A stretch of 64,000 nucleotides of DNA from Candidatus Hydrogenedentota bacterium (GTDB taxonomy: Bacteria > Hydrogenedentota > Hydrogenedentia > Hydrogenedentales > SLHB01). Location of the stretch: contig DAOLNV010000009.1 of NCBI GenBank assembly GCA_035416745.1, positions 9,575-73,574 of the forward strand, in the 5' to 3' direction. Shown piece by piece: positions 36,016 to 45,718 of the stretch. The position numbers were made by a program, and so were the translations under genes. The notes under the pieces are model-generated. The model saw only the letters and a program-made list of their open reading frames with translations. It ran no database searches and was not told the origin of the DNA. Numbering within the stretch: position 1 is the stretch's first letter; each line of letters opens with the position of its first letter.

Positions 36016-37449
36016 CTAATCCGGTATCAGAACGTGGACGCGCTGGCCGGGGAGCGTCATGGTAATAGCGCCATCCCTGACGGTAGCTTCATCTTCGGTA
36101 TAGTTTTCCACATACCGCGCGCCGTTGAAGTCATCCAGCCCGCCGATGGTGTACGTCAACGGCTCCGTCCAGTCGTTCACCACAAGAAACCAGACTTTGC
36201 CCGATATGACTTTCGGGAGAATGCGAATGCCGCGGTCCACCGACCCGAACGTCTCCGCGATGCCTACGGGAAACGGCTCGGGAGCATCGGGCGCCGACAA
36301 CACGGGCTGAAGCGCCTTCAACTCGGAAACCACGGTTAGAAGGTCCTGCCACAGTTGCGAATCCTTTTCGATCCGGTACGTTCCCCAGTACAGAATGCCG
36401 CGCGCGCCGTGCACGATGGCATCGTATGCCATGAACCGCGTTTCGTCCAGCGTCGGACGCCGCCCCTTATTGGGGTCAGGATCCGGGTTATCGCTGAGAT
36501 CGCGCCACCCGAACCCCTGCAGCACCATCCACACCGGTTTGTCGGGAGATGCGCCGACTTTACCAAGCGCGGCGGCCTGCATGCGCCCGGTGTAGGCGCC
36601 AACCGCGGCAGGCGTGCGCTCCATGAGGTCGGAATGGCCCGTCTCGAAGGCAGGCACGGGATAGATGTCGCAGCCCACGATATCGGCGGCCCGGTTGAAC
36701 GCCGCCAACTGGTTCAACTGGTTGCGCGGCGCGTGGTTCATCCAGACCGGGTGCCCGGGATCGAGTTGTTTGAGAAACTCGTAACCCTGGACCATCCCCG
36801 CGCACATCTTGGCCGCCCGTTGCGGCGCGTTCGAGACCCCGAGGTCCGGGTTTGGCGGCTCCTCGCCCAGTTTTCGCCACACGGCGTTCGCCGTTTCCTC
36901 CGATTCCGAGTAGCGGCCCCGGCTCCAGAGTTGGCTGGAGCGCTGCATCATCTCACGGAGTTCGGTCTGGAGTGCCGTGTCCGTGAGCGCATCGATCTTG
37001 GCTTGCTGCTGCACCGGCTCCTGCTCTCGCCGCCATTGCGTAGCGCCGTAGAAACAGTTCCAGAGGGCCTCGTCGGGCACTTCCCACACAAGCAGGGCCG
37101 GATGCCCCGCAAACCCGGCCGCCATGGCTTTCAGTTCGTCTTCCCGGGCCGCCTGGTTCTCACTGAAATCGATACTGTACCCCGTATTGATCCAACCCCG
37201 CAGGTTATGGGCATGCAGACGGTCCAGGGCGGCCGCATCGGCGCTCGCATGCACCAGGTTGAACCCCGCTTGCGCGGCAGCATCGAGCAAAGCGTCTTCG
37301 CCGGGGTTCTCATAGAGTCCGATAACAAAGGTCCGCTCGCCGTCAACAACCAGCATACGGTCCGCGGCAATCGTGGCCTTCGCGGCGTGCGCGGCAGCAC
37401 CCGCAAGAAGAAAAACACCTAGCAGGCATACGAGTTGAAAGCAGCGCAT
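36016..37449 (-). CDS. Exported glycoside hydrolase-like TIM-barrel protein
   Basis: This 477-aa protein starts at 37449, with AAGGAG upstream; the frame extends to 37515 without a better start. A strong signal peptide (MRCFQLVCLLGVFLLAGAAAHA) is followed by a barrel that resembles GH5/GH42-type clan A enzymes: FVIGLYENPGED, GFNLVHASAD, ALLVWEVPDEALWN (candidate acid/base), DIVGCDIYPVP, WMVLQGFGWRD and GARGILYWGTYR. A small C-terminal beta-sandwich (VWFLVVNDWTEPLTYTI) completes it. It is encoded 4 bp before the DegT aminotransferase. Catalysis and substrate are not established. Confidence 0.77.
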   Translation of the reverse strand: MRCFQLVCLLGVFLLAGAAAHAAKATIAADRMLVVDGERTFVIGLYENPGEDALLDAAAQAGFNLVHASADAAALDRLHAHNLRGWINTGYSIDFSENQAAREDELKAMAAGFAGHPALLVWEVPDEALWNCFYGATQWRREQEPVQQQAKIDALTDTALQTELREMMQRSSQLWSRGRYSESEETANAVWRKLGEEPPNPDLGVSNAPQRAAKMCAGMVQGYEFLKQLDPGHPVWMNHAPRNQLNQLAAFNRAADIVGCDIYPVPAFETGHSDLMERTPAAVGAYTGRMQAAALGKVGASPDKPVWMVLQGFGWRDLSDNPDPDPNKGRRPTLDETRFMAYDAIVHGARGILYWGTYRIEKDSQLWQDLLTVVSELKALQPVLSAPDAPEPFPVGIAETFGSVDRGIRILPKVISGKVWFLVVNDWTEPLTYTIGGLDDFNGARYVENYTEDEATVRDGAITMTLPGQRVHVLIPD

Positions 37450-37854
37450 GATTCTACTCCTTGTGTTCAACTCCGTTTTGTGGCATAGCGAGCATCGTAG
37501 TGCATCCCAAGGCAATATGACAAGCCGCCGGTTTCAAGAGATGGTTCAAGCGTCTCTTCTTCTATTCCCCGGGTGTGCTTTAACAAAGTCCAGCACGAAT
37601 GATCTGAAGTAAGAGCCCGCGACATAATAAGATAGCGAACGTCGACGCATTGCGCCAGAAAATGCCTGTGACTGTACGTTGACGCCGCGGGCAGTTTGTA
37701 TGTGCCCCGCCGCCATCGGTATCATACACCGTCTATAGGCCGACCCGAAACGCTCGCGCAAAAGATAATGTCTAAATCGATGGTCCTGTAGACCTGGTGC
37801 AGACAGGTCGTTCCAGAGAGATCGTCAGGCAAAACACACTGCTTACAGGAAACC
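37450..37854. other. Divergent intergenic region, 405 bp
   Basis: It separates the minus-strand glycosidase-like gene from the long plus-strand operon that follows, so it should hold promoters in both directions. GATAAT at 37764-37769 is a possible -10 box for the operon but lacks a matching -35. A short imperfect repeat (ACCTGGTGCAGACAGGT) lies near 37792-37808. No gene is seen. Confidence 0.45.
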
Positions 37855-40797
37855 GTGACTCGACGTCATAAATCAACGGAACGTTTCACGCCGTTCCAAA
37901 GGATTGTGGCCATTTGGGTAGCCGTCGCAGCGGCGATCGTGCTCGCGCTTATCCTTACGCCGCGGCGGGAACCTCCGCCCAAGCCGTCCACCATCTCGTT
38001 TGGCGACCGCCCGAGTGACAGAGCCGGCCGGTCCCGGCGCGGAGATGCCTTCCGGCGCGGACGTTCCGGTTCGGCGAATTCACCCGGCTCAACCAGCGGG
38101 AAGGAGGCCGAGCAAGATCCCTTTGTCATTTTCGGCGTGGTGCGTGCCGCAGATTCGGGGAAACCGATCCAGGACGCCTACATCCGCTCCCTATTGGTAC
38201 CCGCCCCGGAGGACGGCGCTAGCGATGGGGATTCCAAACAAGAGGTAGAAATAACGCCGGCGATGATGGATTCGGCGCGCGGGCTTCGAAGAAGCACCAA
38301 GTCGAATGAGCAGGGCCAATATGCCTTGCCTGCGCCAAGACCCGGTAAGTACGTGGTTCAGGCAAGCCGCGCCGGATTCCTCACCCGCCAGGAAATCGTC
38401 GAGATTCCCGAAGGCGCGGAGAAAGAACAGCGCCTCGACATCACGCTGTCGAAAGGGGCCTCGATCACAGGACGCGTCACCGAGGCGGGCAATAACAAGG
38501 GCATCCCCCTTATCACCCTCAACGCCAACAGCGACAGCGGAACAAACAACGCCGAAGGAGAATCCAACGCCGACGGAACGTACGAGATCAGCGGTTTGTT
38601 GCCGGGAACTTACCAGGTCTCCCTGGATTTGACCCGGCAGCCCTATAAAGCGCCGGGCACAATCCCCGTCCGCAACGTAGTCATCGAGACGCCCGATCAA
38701 ACCGTGAAAGATGTCAACTTCATTCTCTCGCCGGCCGGGACGGTGTGGGGGTATGTCACGGACACCAGCAAGCAGCCGGTGCAAAGGACTCAGGTCTATC
38801 TGTGCACGTCCGAGAGCCTCATTTCGCAAGCGCTGGACGCGATGGTGCATCGGGCGCCTCCCCTCCACAGCCGTTCCGAGGAAGACGGATACTACGAGCT
38901 GATCGGGGTGCCGTTGAACCAGGAATGGCGGGTTTATGCGGACTCCGATGAACACGCGCCGCAACTCACCGACCCGTTCCTTCTGACCGAGGCGGCACGG
39001 TCCGCCCGGGTGGACATCCACGTCATGTCGGGCACGTCGGTATACGGCCGCGTCATCGACCAGAACGGCAGCCCTGTTGCACGGGCAAGCGCGCTCTGCG
39101 TACCCTCCTACTCGAAACTTTTCCAGCGCATGAACGAAGCCCGCGCGTTCCGCAACTGCAAAACGGAGGACGACGGCAGCTTCGTCATCGCAAACCTGCC
39201 GCCGGGTGACTACCAGCTCCTCGCGCAGAAGGAGGGTTACAAGATCGCGGTCATGGGGGACCCCGTATATGCGGATGGTTTCAACGACATCCACGGTTTT
39301 GACGTGGTTTTGTCGGCTGTGGACAGCGGCAACTTCGTCGTGTATGGAATTGTCACCGACACAGCGGGCCGGCCCATTCCCGGAGTCAAACTCACACTTG
39401 CCGGCCTGGGAACCGAATCCATGAGCGCGACCGAGTTAGACACCGAAACCGACCAGCTCGGCGAGTTCGGGTTCTACGGCGTCGAAGCGGGATTTCTCGT
39501 ATTGACCGCGCATAAGGAAGGGTATGCCTCCAAACAAGTCAACGAAGTGAAGCTGGACACGCCGACCAGCATCATCATGGAGGCGTGCGGGTCGGTCCGC
39601 GGAACCGTGTTGGTCCGGGAAACCGGGCGGCCTCCGGAACGGTACAACCTGCGAGCCGTGCCAGCGGACTCGCAAGAGGGAGGACTCGGACTGGCTCTCT
39701 TCTCCTCCGGAGATATGAGCAATTCGCGCAGTTTCGACAAACCGGACGGAAGCTTCGAGCTGTCGCTCTCGGCAGGTGCTTACACCGTCGAGGCCAGCGC
39801 GCAAGGGTTCACCCCGGGCCGCCAGGAAATCACTGTGGCGGAGGGACAGCGTCTTGAGGGCGTAAACCTGTATGTAAGCCAGGCGGGCGGCGCTATCGAG
39901 GGGCAGGTGCGGACCACGGATGGCGGGGTGCCCGCGGGGGCGACTGTATGGATTACCGCGGCGGGCGCGTCGCAATTCGGCCGTCTGGCCGATATGATAG
40001 CCCAAACGCAGCGCGGCGGCGTGCAGGTGGGCGCGGATGGACGATTCGAATTCCGCAACCTCGCTGACGGCACGTACACCGTGTATGGGCAAGCCGAAGG
40101 GTACGCCCAGGGCAACAGCGGCCCTGTGCAGATCGCCCAAAGCCGGACCGTCTCAGGGGTAGTCGTGTCGCTAGGCGGAGGCGGACGCCTGCAGGGCTAC
40201 GTCACCCGCAATGGCGCATATCTGCCGGGCGCCATCGTCACGGTCATCGGAAACGGCATCAGCGAAATGGCGTCTGCCGACCAGAATGGCCAGTATGTCA
40301 TAGACGGCCTTGCGGCAGGCTCGTACATGGCCACGGCAGTCTCGTTCGAAGGCCGGGGCACAGATCTCTTCTCGCCCATGCACGCGCAGGTCGTGATCCG
40401 GGAAGGCGAAACCACCGTGCACAATTTCGGAGAGGAGGGCGGCGCCACCGTTCAGGGACTGTGTACCCCCGCCCCCACGAGCGGCGTTCTGGGATTCGCC
40501 ATTGTGCGGATCCCGGGGAGTTCAAGCGCGATGACCGGCCTCAACCTGACCAATCCGGCTGACTGGTTCAGCGGCCAAGGGGCGGATGGGGCGCCTTCCG
40601 TCATCGGCATGTCGCCCATTCGCGGCGATGGCTTCTTCCAAGTCGAGAACTGTCCCGACGGCAGTTACCAACTCGATATCATGTACGTGAATATCGGAGA
40701 GGCGATGGCCGGAACAGGCCGGCCCCGCGCCAGTTTGCCCGTCACCATCCAGAACGGCGAGACTGTCGAGCTGAACGTCACCTTACCGGAATCATGA
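37855..40797 (+). CDS. Membrane-anchored protein with about nine carboxypeptidase-regulatory-like modules
   Basis: This 980-aa protein starts with GTG at 37855 (AGGAAA upstream). After a basic N-terminus there is one transmembrane segment (about residues 17-36: IVAIWVAVAAAIVLALIL), a Pro/Arg/Ser linker and then repeated beta-sandwich modules that open with G-x-V-x-D motifs: FGVVRAADSGKPIQDA, GRVTEAGNNKGIPL, GYVTDTSKQPVQRT, GRVIDQNGSPVARA, YGIVTDTAGRPIPG, GTVLVRETGRPP, GQVRTTDGGVPAG and GYVTRNGAYLPG, plus a last degenerate one. Such CarboxypepD_reg-like domains are structural or adhesive. It leads a dense operon with two ABC exporters, 7 bp before the first ATPase. It is probably a periplasmic scaffold or cargo-handling protein; the role is inference. 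Confidence 0.85.
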   Translation: MTRRHKSTERFTPFQRIVAIWVAVAAAIVLALILTPRREPPPKPSTISFGDRPSDRAGRSRRGDAFRRGRSGSANSPGSTSGKEAEQDPFVIFGVVRAADSGKPIQDAYIRSLLVPAPEDGASDGDSKQEVEITPAMMDSARGLRRSTKSNEQGQYALPAPRPGKYVVQASRAGFLTRQEIVEIPEGAEKEQRLDITLSKGASITGRVTEAGNNKGIPLITLNANSDSGTNNAEGESNADGTYEISGLLPGTYQVSLDLTRQPYKAPGTIPVRNVVIETPDQTVKDVNFILSPAGTVWGYVTDTSKQPVQRTQVYLCTSESLISQALDAMVHRAPPLHSRSEEDGYYELIGVPLNQEWRVYADSDEHAPQLTDPFLLTEAARSARVDIHVMSGTSVYGRVIDQNGSPVARASALCVPSYSKLFQRMNEARAFRNCKTEDDGSFVIANLPPGDYQLLAQKEGYKIAVMGDPVYADGFNDIHGFDVVLSAVDSGNFVVYGIVTDTAGRPIPGVKLTLAGLGTESMSATELDTETDQLGEFGFYGVEAGFLVLTAHKEGYASKQVNEVKLDTPTSIIMEACGSVRGTVLVRETGRPPERYNLRAVPADSQEGGLGLALFSSGDMSNSRSFDKPDGSFELSLSAGAYTVEASAQGFTPGRQEITVAEGQRLEGVNLYVSQAGGAIEGQVRTTDGGVPAGATVWITAAGASQFGRLADMIAQTQRGGVQVGADGRFEFRNLADGTYTVYGQAEGYAQGNSGPVQIAQSRTVSGVVVSLGGGGRLQGYVTRNGAYLPGAIVTVIGNGISEMASADQNGQYVIDGLAAGSYMATAVSFEGRGTDLFSPMHAQVVIREGETTVHNFGEEGGATVQGLCTPAPTSGVLGFAIVRIPGSSSAMTGLNLTNPADWFSGQGADGAPSVIGMSPIRGDGFFQVENCPDGSYQLDIMYVNIGEAMAGTGRPRASLPVTIQNGETVELNVTLPES

Positions 40798-40804
40798 GTG
40801 CGCC

Positions 40805-41719
40805 ATGGCCATTATTGAACTGACTGACGTGGAAGTTTCGTACGGCGCGGTCAAGGCGCTGCAGGGCGTGACGTGCGCCGTGCAGGGCGGCGCCGTGGGA
40901 CTGCTCGGCCCCAACGGCGCAGGAAAAAGCACCCTCCTCAAGACACTGCTGGGATTCATCCGCGCCGATGCAGGAGAAGCCGCGCTCTTCGGCTTCAAAC
41001 TCCCTGAACAGGCATTAGAGGCGCGTCAGCGGCTCGGGTATATGCCGGAACGGGACGTCGTCGGCCGCAAGGTGAGCGCGGTGTCCTTTCTGACGTACTG
41101 CGGGTGCTTGTTCGGCATGAAACGAACCGACGCCATGGAGCGCGCCCACGAGGTGCTCAATTACGTGGGCGTGGGCGAAAGCCGTTACCGGAAGATGCAG
41201 ACCTACTCGACGGGAATGTGCCAGCGGATCAAATTTGCCCAGGCCCTCGTGCATGATCCCAAGCTGCTGCTCCTCGATGAACCCACCAACGGACTCGACC
41301 CGGAAGGCCGCATCGAGATGCTCCAGCTGATCAAGGAACTGGTGCACAAGCGAGGCGTAACGGTGCTCCTGTCGTCGCACCTCCTTCCCGACGTGGAACA
41401 CGTGTGCGACCACGTCCTGGTGATCCACAAGGGCCGGATTGTGCGCGAAGGGAGTATCGGCGATCTCACGACAGCCCGCGAGAACCTGTTCGAGATCCGG
41501 GTGCGTGAAAACAAAGAGGCGTTTCGACAAGCCCTGGAGCAAGCGGGCTGCACGCTGCAGACCCACCCCAACGGCAACCTTCTCGTCGAGAAACCGGCGG
41601 CCATGAACCCCCGGCTATTCTTCGAGATCGCTCAGCAGAAGAAAACCCAGGTGCGGCACTTCGTCCCCGTGCGGCATCGCTTGGAGGAAGTGTTCATGCA
41701 GGCCATCGGGAGACGCTAA
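40805..41719 (+). CDS. ABC transporter ATP-binding protein (ABC-2 type), first pair
   Basis: This 304-aa protein has Walker A GLLGPNGAGKST (residues about 35-46), signature YSTGMCQRIKFAQAL (a divergent LSGGQ), Walker B LLLLDEPTNGLDP and the switch histidine in LLSSHLLPDV. A C-terminal extension of about 90 residues is typical of NatA/NosF-like ATPases. Its stop is immediately followed by the GTG of the permease gene, so the two make an exporter. The closest functional analogues are NosF/NosY- and Nat-type systems; the cargo is unknown. Confidence 0.9.
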   Translation: MAIIELTDVEVSYGAVKALQGVTCAVQGGAVGLLGPNGAGKSTLLKTLLGFIRADAGEAALFGFKLPEQALEARQRLGYMPERDVVGRKVSAVSFLTYCGCLFGMKRTDAMERAHEVLNYVGVGESRYRKMQTYSTGMCQRIKFAQALVHDPKLLLLDEPTNGLDPEGRIEMLQLIKELVHKRGVTVLLSSHLLPDVEHVCDHVLVIHKGRIVREGSIGDLTTARENLFEIRVRENKEAFRQALEQAGCTLQTHPNGNLLVEKPAAMNPRLFFEIAQQKKTQVRHFVPVRHRLEEVFMQAIGRR

Positions 41720-42595
41720 GTGCCCATTTACGAACAAACATACCGGGCCTATGAGGGAAAAACGCTGCGCGGTTTCCGGTGGTGGGTCATGGTCAAACAG
41801 GAGTTGCGCGTGCTATTTGCCACGCGGCCTTTCCTTTACCTCCTCATTGTGGCGGTGATCCACGTGAGTTTCCGCGTATTTCAAATCACCGTCTATGACA
41901 TGGTCAGCATGGCCAACCAGAGCGCCGCCCTGATGGCCCTGCGAAACATTGCCATGATGCAGGTCGATGAACGCACCTTCTTCGATTTCCTGCGCATCCA
42001 GAGTCCCCTCGTCTTTCTCGTCACGCTGTTTGCGGGGTCCGGCATGATCTGCAACGATTTCAGCGATAATCTCATCGAGATCTACTTCTCGAAACCCTTG
42101 ACCCGTTTGGACTATATCGCCGGGAAAATCGCTACCCTTGTACTGGTAGGGGCCATCCTGACGGCGATTCCAGACATCCTTCTTGTCGTGCTGCACAACC
42201 TGCTGGCGCCTGGCAGGGAAACCCTGCGCGAGACGTATTGGATTCCGTTTTCAATCCTGGCATTCTCCGCGTGCATCGTGCTGCCGTGCGTGCTCGGAAT
42301 CCTGGCCAGTTCGGCGCTTTTCTCGAGCCAGCGGTACGCCGGCATCGCGGTGTTCATGCTCCTGTTTGGCGATTCCGCGCTGGGAAGCGCGCTGCCGGGA
42401 CTGGTCCGCAATCCCAATTTCTCCGTCTTGTCGCTTCCCATGGCCATCAACCGGATGGGCGAAACATTGTTCAACCAGCCCAAGAAGACCTTTCCCTTGC
42501 ACTGGGGCTGGTCGGCCCTGGTGATCGCCCTGGTGTGTGCGGCAGCCTATTGGGCGCTGGCCTCGCGAATTCGCCGCGCGGAGCGGGCATCATGA
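41720..42595 (+). CDS. ABC-2 type transporter permease, first pair
   Basis: This 291-aa protein starts with GTG directly after the ATPase stop. The N-terminus MPIYEQTYRAYEGKTLRGFRWW is a NosY/ABC-2-like cytosolic opening (a tyrosine-rich motif before the first helix). About six hydrophobic segments follow, including ATRPFLYLLIVAVIHVSF and VFLVTLFAGSGMICND, with the family's conserved FSDNLIEIYFSKPLTRLDYI loop. It overlaps the next ATPase gene as ATGA. It forms the membrane half of the first exporter. Confidence 0.87.
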   Translation: MPIYEQTYRAYEGKTLRGFRWWVMVKQELRVLFATRPFLYLLIVAVIHVSFRVFQITVYDMVSMANQSAALMALRNIAMMQVDERTFFDFLRIQSPLVFLVTLFAGSGMICNDFSDNLIEIYFSKPLTRLDYIAGKIATLVLVGAILTAIPDILLVVLHNLLAPGRETLRETYWIPFSILAFSACIVLPCVLGILASSALFSSQRYAGIAVFMLLFGDSALGSALPGLVRNPNFSVLSLPMAINRMGETLFNQPKKTFPLHWGWSALVIALVCAAAYWALASRIRRAERAS

Positions 42596-43509
42596 GTGTG
42601 GTTATCGAAGCTAAAGAACTCTCTAAATGGTTCGGCGAAGTCGTGGCCGTCAATAATCTCGACGTGACCATCGAATCCGGCGTCACCGGACTGCTTGGCC
42701 CCAACGGCGCGGGGAAGAGCACGTTCATCAAGCTGGCTATGGGCTTGTACGGCCCCAGCCGCGGTACAATCAAGGTCTTCGGCCAGTCGCCCCGCAACAA
42801 CATGGATGTGTTGCGGCGCATCGGCTACTGCCCCGAGTTCGACCGGTTCCCCGACAACACCACGGGATTCGAGTTCGTCTATTGGCTCAACCGGTTCTAC
42901 GGCCTGACCGGCGGCGAAGCCACCAGACGCGCCGAAGAAGCATGCGAACGCGTCAAGATGACCGACCGCATGGACGATCTAATCGAGACATACAGCCGGG
43001 GCATGCGCCAGCGCATCAAGATAGCCCAGGCATTGGCGCCGGCGCCCGAATTGCTCTTTCTGGACGAGCCCATGGCCGGACTCGACCCCGAAGGGCGCGA
43101 AGAGCTGTTCGCCCTTATCCGTGCACTCGGCGAGGAAGGCCGCGCCGTCATCGTCTCGAGCCACATCTTATACGAAATCGAACGGGTTACCAGCTACATG
43201 GTCTTGCTGCACAACGGTTGTATCCTGGCGCGCGGCAAGGTTCATGACGTGCGCGAACTCATGGACGAGCACCCGCTCGCCGTAACCGTGGAATGCCGCT
43301 CGCCACGAGCATTGGCGGCCCATTTTGCGGGAGACGACACAACGTTGAGCATCGAATTCGAGAATGGCCGCGTAACCGTGCGCACAAGAGATCCCAACGG
43401 CTTCTTCGACAAATTGAACCGGTTGATTACCGAGAACGCGGCGGAGGTCACGAGTTTTGCTTGTGCGGATGCCGATTTACAGTCGGTATTCCAATATCTG
43501 GTGCGGTAG
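42592..43509 (+). CDS. ABC transporter ATP-binding protein (ABC-2 type), second pair
   Basis: This 305-aa protein starts at 42592, overlapping the preceding stop by 4 bp (ATGA). Motifs: Walker A GLLGPNGAGKST, signature YSRGMRQRIKIAQALA, Walker B LLFLDEPMAGLDP, H-loop IVSSHILYEI. It is a paralogue of the ATPase at 40805 with the same domain layout and C-terminal extension, but clearly diverged. It pairs with the permease at 43517. Presence of two complete ATPase/permease pairs in a row suggests either one hetero-oligomeric exporter or two exporters for related cargo. Confidence 0.9.
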   Translation: MSVVIEAKELSKWFGEVVAVNNLDVTIESGVTGLLGPNGAGKSTFIKLAMGLYGPSRGTIKVFGQSPRNNMDVLRRIGYCPEFDRFPDNTTGFEFVYWLNRFYGLTGGEATRRAEEACERVKMTDRMDDLIETYSRGMRQRIKIAQALAPAPELLFLDEPMAGLDPEGREELFALIRALGEEGRAVIVSSHILYEIERVTSYMVLLHNGCILARGKVHDVRELMDEHPLAVTVECRSPRALAAHFAGDDTTLSIEFENGRVTVRTRDPNGFFDKLNRLITENAAEVTSFACADADLQSVFQYLVR

Positions 43510-43516
43510 GAGCCCG

Positions 43517-44383
43517 ATGAACGAAGGACACGAAACAGCCCAGAAATCAGCAATCGAGAAAGCCCCGTATATGCGCTTCCTCGGGGCATCGATGCATCAC
43601 GCCCTCGTGACCACGCTGCGGCGGAAGCGAACCATTCTGGCGGGTGTTATAGCATTGCTGCCCGTTGTGATTCCGCTGCTGTTGACGGTGTTTACGGAGG
43701 GCGCCTTCGGCCAAGAGGGCAACAAGCTGTTCGTCATGCTTGTCGAGGACATCTATGTCAAGGCGCTCCTGCCGCTGCTGGCGATGTTTTTCGGCACCAT
43801 GCTGATCGGAGAAGACGTCGAATCCCAGACCATTCCGTATCTTCTCACTCGGCCGTTTCCCCGGTCGGCCTTGGTTTTAGGGCGATTCGCGGCGTATATG
43901 ATCATCGCCACCGCGCTGGTCCTCCCCGGGATTTTCCTCACGTTCGCTGCATGCACGGCGCTGGGCAGTTTCTCGTTTTCGCCAGCCAATCTGCGGCTCA
44001 TGCTCCATTACGATGGCGCGCTGATAATGGGTCTGATGGGTTACGGCGCGTTCTGCATGTGGCTCGGCGCGTTCTTCAAGCGACCTATCATTGTCGGGGT
44101 GACGACGCTGTTCGGCTGGCAGCGTCTCGCCTTCTTCGTGCCCGGCCTCATCGATTTCTTTACCATCGAGAAATACGTGACGGCTCTGCTGCCGCCCCTC
44201 GCCGAGGCGCGCGAAACGCCGACGCTGCGCACCGCCCTCGCCGAGTTTCAGAAACAGCAGTTCCTGATCGGCGCCGCGAAGTCCGTGGCCGCGCTATGCA
44301 TCATCACCGCCGCGATGATTGCCATCACCGTGTTCGTCGTCCGGTGGCGCGAGTATTCCCAAGCCAAAGCCATGGAGAGTTGA
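43517..44383 (+). CDS. ABC-2 type transporter permease, second pair
   Basis: This 288-aa protein starts at 43517 after TAGGAG, 7 bp after the ATPase stop. About six transmembrane segments are visible, starting with TILAGVIALLPVVIPLLLTV and MLVEDIYVKALLPLLAMFFG. The ABC-2 loop (GEDVESQTIPYLLTRPFPRSAL) matches the FSDNLIE...SKPLTR loop of the first permease in position, supporting common origin. A charged N-terminal tail of about 35 residues is cytosolic. The next gene starts 1 bp after its stop. Confidence 0.85.
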   Translation: MNEGHETAQKSAIEKAPYMRFLGASMHHALVTTLRRKRTILAGVIALLPVVIPLLLTVFTEGAFGQEGNKLFVMLVEDIYVKALLPLLAMFFGTMLIGEDVESQTIPYLLTRPFPRSALVLGRFAAYMIIATALVLPGIFLTFAACTALGSFSFSPANLRLMLHYDGALIMGLMGYGAFCMWLGAFFKRPIIVGVTTLFGWQRLAFFVPGLIDFFTIEKYVTALLPPLAEARETPTLRTALAEFQKQQFLIGAAKSVAALCIITAAMIAITVFVVRWREYSQAKAMES

Positions 44384-44384
44384 T

Positions 44385-45716
44385 ATGAGGCGGACGCGGG
44401 GGCGGAAGTCACACCGCGAGAGGCGCACAATTCTCGTCCTTGCCGCAATTGTCTGCGTTCTCGCAGTGGCTGTTCTTTGGGCGCGCTCCCGCGATCCCGA
44501 GGCGCTGAGGCCCCCGCCCCGCCCCCCCGAGATGCAAGCCCGGACCGCGGCGCCCGAGAATGCATACCATGTGCTCGGAGAAGCCCTGTATCTCCTTCCG
44601 GCCGAGAATCCCATGCCCAAGAAGTACCCCGTTCCCGGCAGACCCGGCCTGGAGGCTTTCTACTCGACCGAGGTGAATTCCATCGCCCGCGAACTCGATA
44701 TTTGGGCTCCGGACGACGGCCCGGAGGTCGCCGCGTACCTTGAGCAATGCCAGCCCGCCATCGAAAAGGCCAGGCAGGCCCTTGCGTGCCCCTATTTCCT
44801 TATTCCCCAGGAGGCGGGACAGGCAAAGAGCGCAATTGGCGACCCCGCTTTCACAACGCTTCTCCACGCCTCCTGTCGTCACGCATGGGAGATCCGCAAC
44901 GATAAACAAACGGCCCTCGATCTTTTCTTCGACGCAGTTCGCCTGTGCCGCCTGCTCCGGCAAGACGGAGCAGCCAATGAGCTATCCTGGATCCAGTTAA
45001 AGGAACAGAATCTCTGGCGGCAATTGGCTGATTATGTCAAAGAGACCGGCGACCCCGCCATACTGAACCACGCGCTCGACAGGCTGATGGAGTTGGAGGA
45101 ACCGCCGCCGCTCGACTGGAATCTGATACTCGACGCGGAGTGGCGGTCCGAATGGGAATATCTCGAGCGGATGCGCGCGCAAGGGTCTCTCCAGGGACCG
45201 GCAACGCTGGCAAACGTGCTGCGCATGCGCCACGAACGCCGCATGATCCGCAGCATCATCAACAAGGGCGGAATATGGACACAGACGCTTTCTCTCCCTT
45301 ACCCCCGTTTTGAAGAGGCGCTCGGCGGAAATCCGGGCGGTCCTCTCGCCGCTGCCAAGGACTACGGCGGCTGCGAAAGCGTGTGGTACCGCCTCTGGGA
45401 AGCCAAATTGGGACAGACGTGTTGCGCCGCTATGCAACGCCAACTGCTGCTGCTTGCACTTCTGGAATTGCATCGCCTCGATAAGGGACAATACCCGGAG
45501 GCGCTTGCCGGTGCGGCGGCGGGTCGTCTGGAGATGCTTCCCGTAGACCCCTTCACGGAAGAGCAATTCCAGTATAACCCCCTGACGCCGGAGCGCCTGC
45601 TCGTCAGCCCGGGACCGAAAACATATCCGCGTTCCTTGTTCCGCCCTGATTTGAACTGGCGCGCGGAGATTGTCAACGGAGTGGTTGGCATTCAGACGAC
45701 CCCTAAAGAGGATTGA
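44385..45716 (+). CDS. Membrane-anchored protein of unknown family, paralogue 1
   Basis: This 443-aa protein starts at 44385, with GGAGAG upstream. A basic N-terminus and one transmembrane segment (TILVLAAIVCVLAVAVLWA, about residues 16-34) anchor a helical soluble domain. It shares with the next gene the APENAYHVLGEALYLLP motif near residue 55 and, near the C-terminus, HRLDKGQYPEAL...LPVDPFTEEQFQYN. That last pattern (YP-x-L, then P-x-DP, then a Y) resembles the C-terminal part of pseudopilin-like proteins common in planctomycete-type genomes. No catalytic motif is seen. It lies within the exporter operon, with 1-2 bp gaps on each side. Confidence 0.75.
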   Translation: MRRTRGRKSHRERRTILVLAAIVCVLAVAVLWARSRDPEALRPPPRPPEMQARTAAPENAYHVLGEALYLLPAENPMPKKYPVPGRPGLEAFYSTEVNSIARELDIWAPDDGPEVAAYLEQCQPAIEKARQALACPYFLIPQEAGQAKSAIGDPAFTTLLHASCRHAWEIRNDKQTALDLFFDAVRLCRLLRQDGAANELSWIQLKEQNLWRQLADYVKETGDPAILNHALDRLMELEEPPPLDWNLILDAEWRSEWEYLERMRAQGSLQGPATLANVLRMRHERRMIRSIINKGGIWTQTLSLPYPRFEEALGGNPGGPLAAAKDYGGCESVWYRLWEAKLGQTCCAAMQRQLLLLALLELHRLDKGQYPEALAGAAAGRLEMLPVDPFTEEQFQYNPLTPERLLVSPGPKTYPRSLFRPDLNWRAEIVNGVVGIQTTPKED

Positions 45717-45718
45717 TC